From assembly GCF_001189235.2 (NCBI RefSeq), contig NZ_LFIP02000002.1, positions 558,411 through 622,410 of the forward strand: a stretch of DNA of 64,000 bases. The letters run 5' to 3'. Numbering within the stretch: the stretch's first letter is position 1; each line of letters starts with the position of its first letter. Shown piece by piece: positions 63,260 to 64,000 of the stretch. The DNA comes from Bradyrhizobium embrapense. Its GTDB lineage: Bacteria > Pseudomonadota > Alphaproteobacteria > Rhizobiales > Xanthobacteraceae. The translations under genes were made by a program, and so were the position numbers. The notes below the pieces were generated by a model. It was not told where the DNA came from. It worked only from the letters and a program-made list of their open reading frames with translations, and did not search any database.

Positions 63260-64000
63260 ATGGCTGAAGCTTCGCAAAAAATTCCAGTGACCGTGCTGAC
63301 GGGCTATCTCGGCGCCGGCAAGACCACGCTGTTGAACCGCATCCTGTCGGAGAACCACGGCAAGAAATACGCCGTCATCGTCAACGAATTCGGCGAGATC
63401 GGCATCGACAACGACCTCATCATCGGTGCCGATGAGGAAGTTTTCGAGATGAACAATGGCTGCATCTGCTGCACGGTGCGCGGCGACCTCGTCCGCATCA
63501 TGGACGGGTTGATGAAGCGCAAGGGCAAGTTCGACGCCATCATCGTCGAGACCACCGGCCTTGCCGATCCGGCGCCGGTCGCGCAGACCTTCTTCGTCGA
63601 CGAGGACGTGCAGAAGAACGCCCGGCTCGATGCTGTTGTGACCGTCGCCGATGCCAAATGGCTGAGCGACCGTCTCAAGGACGCGCCGGAAGCCAAGAAC
63701 CAGATCGCGTTCGCCGACGTCATCGTCCTGAACAAGACCGATCTCGTCTCCAAGCCCGAATTGGCCGAAGTCGAAGCCCGGATCCGCGGCATCAATCCGT
63801 ATGCAAAGCTGCACCGCACCGAGCGCTGCCAGGTCGGGCTGACCGACGTGCTGGAGCGCGGCGCGTTCGACCTCGACCGCATCCTGGAGATCGAGCCCGA
63901 CTTCCTCGAGGCCGGCGATGATCACGATCATGACCACGATCATCATCATAACCATGACCATGATCACAACCATGATCACGGCCACGGCCTGAAGCACTAT
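63260..64000 (+). CDS. CobW/COG0523 GTPase with histidine-rich tail, partial
   Basis: The 247 visible codons start at ATG 63260 (CGGAGTTGTT before it) and run off the right edge. The P-loop GYLGAGKTT (15-23), the metal-binding CxCC motif C68-I-C70-C71, NKTDL and VNEFG are present. From about residue 219 the chain becomes extremely His- and Asp-rich (HDHDHDHHHNHDHDHNHDHG). COG0523 GTPases of this type act as zinc chaperones under zinc starvation. It follows znuA by 55 bp and probably shares Zur control by read-through. Confidence 0.9.
   Translation, partial: MAEASQKIPVTVLTGYLGAGKTTLLNRILSENHGKKYAVIVNEFGEIGIDNDLIIGADEEVFEMNNGCICCTVRGDLVRIMDGLMKRKGKFDAIIVETTGLADPAPVAQTFFVDEDVQKNARLDAVVTVADAKWLSDRLKDAPEAKNQIAFADVIVLNKTDLVSKPELAEVEARIRGINPYAKLHRTERCQVGLTDVLERGAFDLDRILEIEPDFLEAGDDHDHDHDHHHNHDHDHNHDHGHGLKHY

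Overview
The window is high-GC alphaproteobacterial chromosome, most like Bradyrhizobium or a close relative in the Nitrobacteraceae. The evidence is a tkt-gap-pgk-fba run, zapA followed by a 6S-type RNA and the 5-formyltetrahydrofolate cyclo-ligase gene, ruvCAB followed by ybgC, and several families of short palindromic intergenic repeats typical of that group. I see no rRNA, tRNA, CRISPR array, insertion sequence, integrase or phage gene. Most of the window reads as ordinary chromosome. From about 33 to 54 kb it becomes a patchwork of small accessory genes. Names rest on motifs and family knowledge, because no database could be searched.

Layout. 0-5 kb: the start of a serine protease, an acyl-CoA synthetase, a PilZ protein, a small secreted protein, and a divergent LysR/aldo-keto reductase pair. 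5-7.5 kb: a MotA/ExbB-like channel with an OmpA/MotB-like partner. 8-12.3 kb: an RND efflux pair. 12.4-14.4 kb: a predicted ATPase with an acidic tail and an inositol-monophosphatase-like gene. 14.6-23.3 kb (minus strand): transketolase, GAPDH, phosphoglycerate kinase, class II then class I fructose-bisphosphate aldolase, a ThiE-like protein and a Sel1-repeat protein, serving central carbon flow and the regenerative part of the Calvin cycle. 23.6-26.1 kb: DUF4164, zapA, 6S RNA, fau and a YmdB-type phosphodiesterase. 26.5-28.2 kb: a cytoplasmic chemoreceptor. 28.4-33.5 kb: yebC, ruvC, ruvA, ruvB, a metallophosphoesterase and ybgC, without tolQ following.

33.5-43 kb: small stress or detoxification-type genes (NTF2-like, GST/TetR, DHFR-like, ArsR plus SRPBCC, hydroxyacid dehydrogenase), then an ECF sigma factor of the ECF42 type coupled to a YciI/DGPF gene and followed by DoxX, SRPBCC and VOC genes. 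43-46.8 kb: cobalamin assembly genes cobT, cobS and a cobC-like phosphatase. 46.9-49.5 kb: an SDR and a triple-PAS chemoreceptor. 50-52.7 kb: a GST, an NTF2-like gene and three more YciI genes. 53-54.4 kb: a TetR repressor and a DUF2852 membrane protein that share a 19-bp palindrome. 54.5-60.3 kb: a CysE-like acetyltransferase and a LysR-controlled tartrate/malate-type locus (MFS permease, dehydrogenase, exported HAD hydrolase).

60.4-64 kb: a zinc-uptake locus under a consensus Zur box: a 65-residue histidine-rich membrane peptide, znuC, znuB, znuA and a CobW-type GTPase with a histidine-rich tail. The peptide appears to be read from an almost leaderless mRNA. This locus and the TetR/DUF2852 pair are the most promising places for new biology; both are inferred from sequence only.
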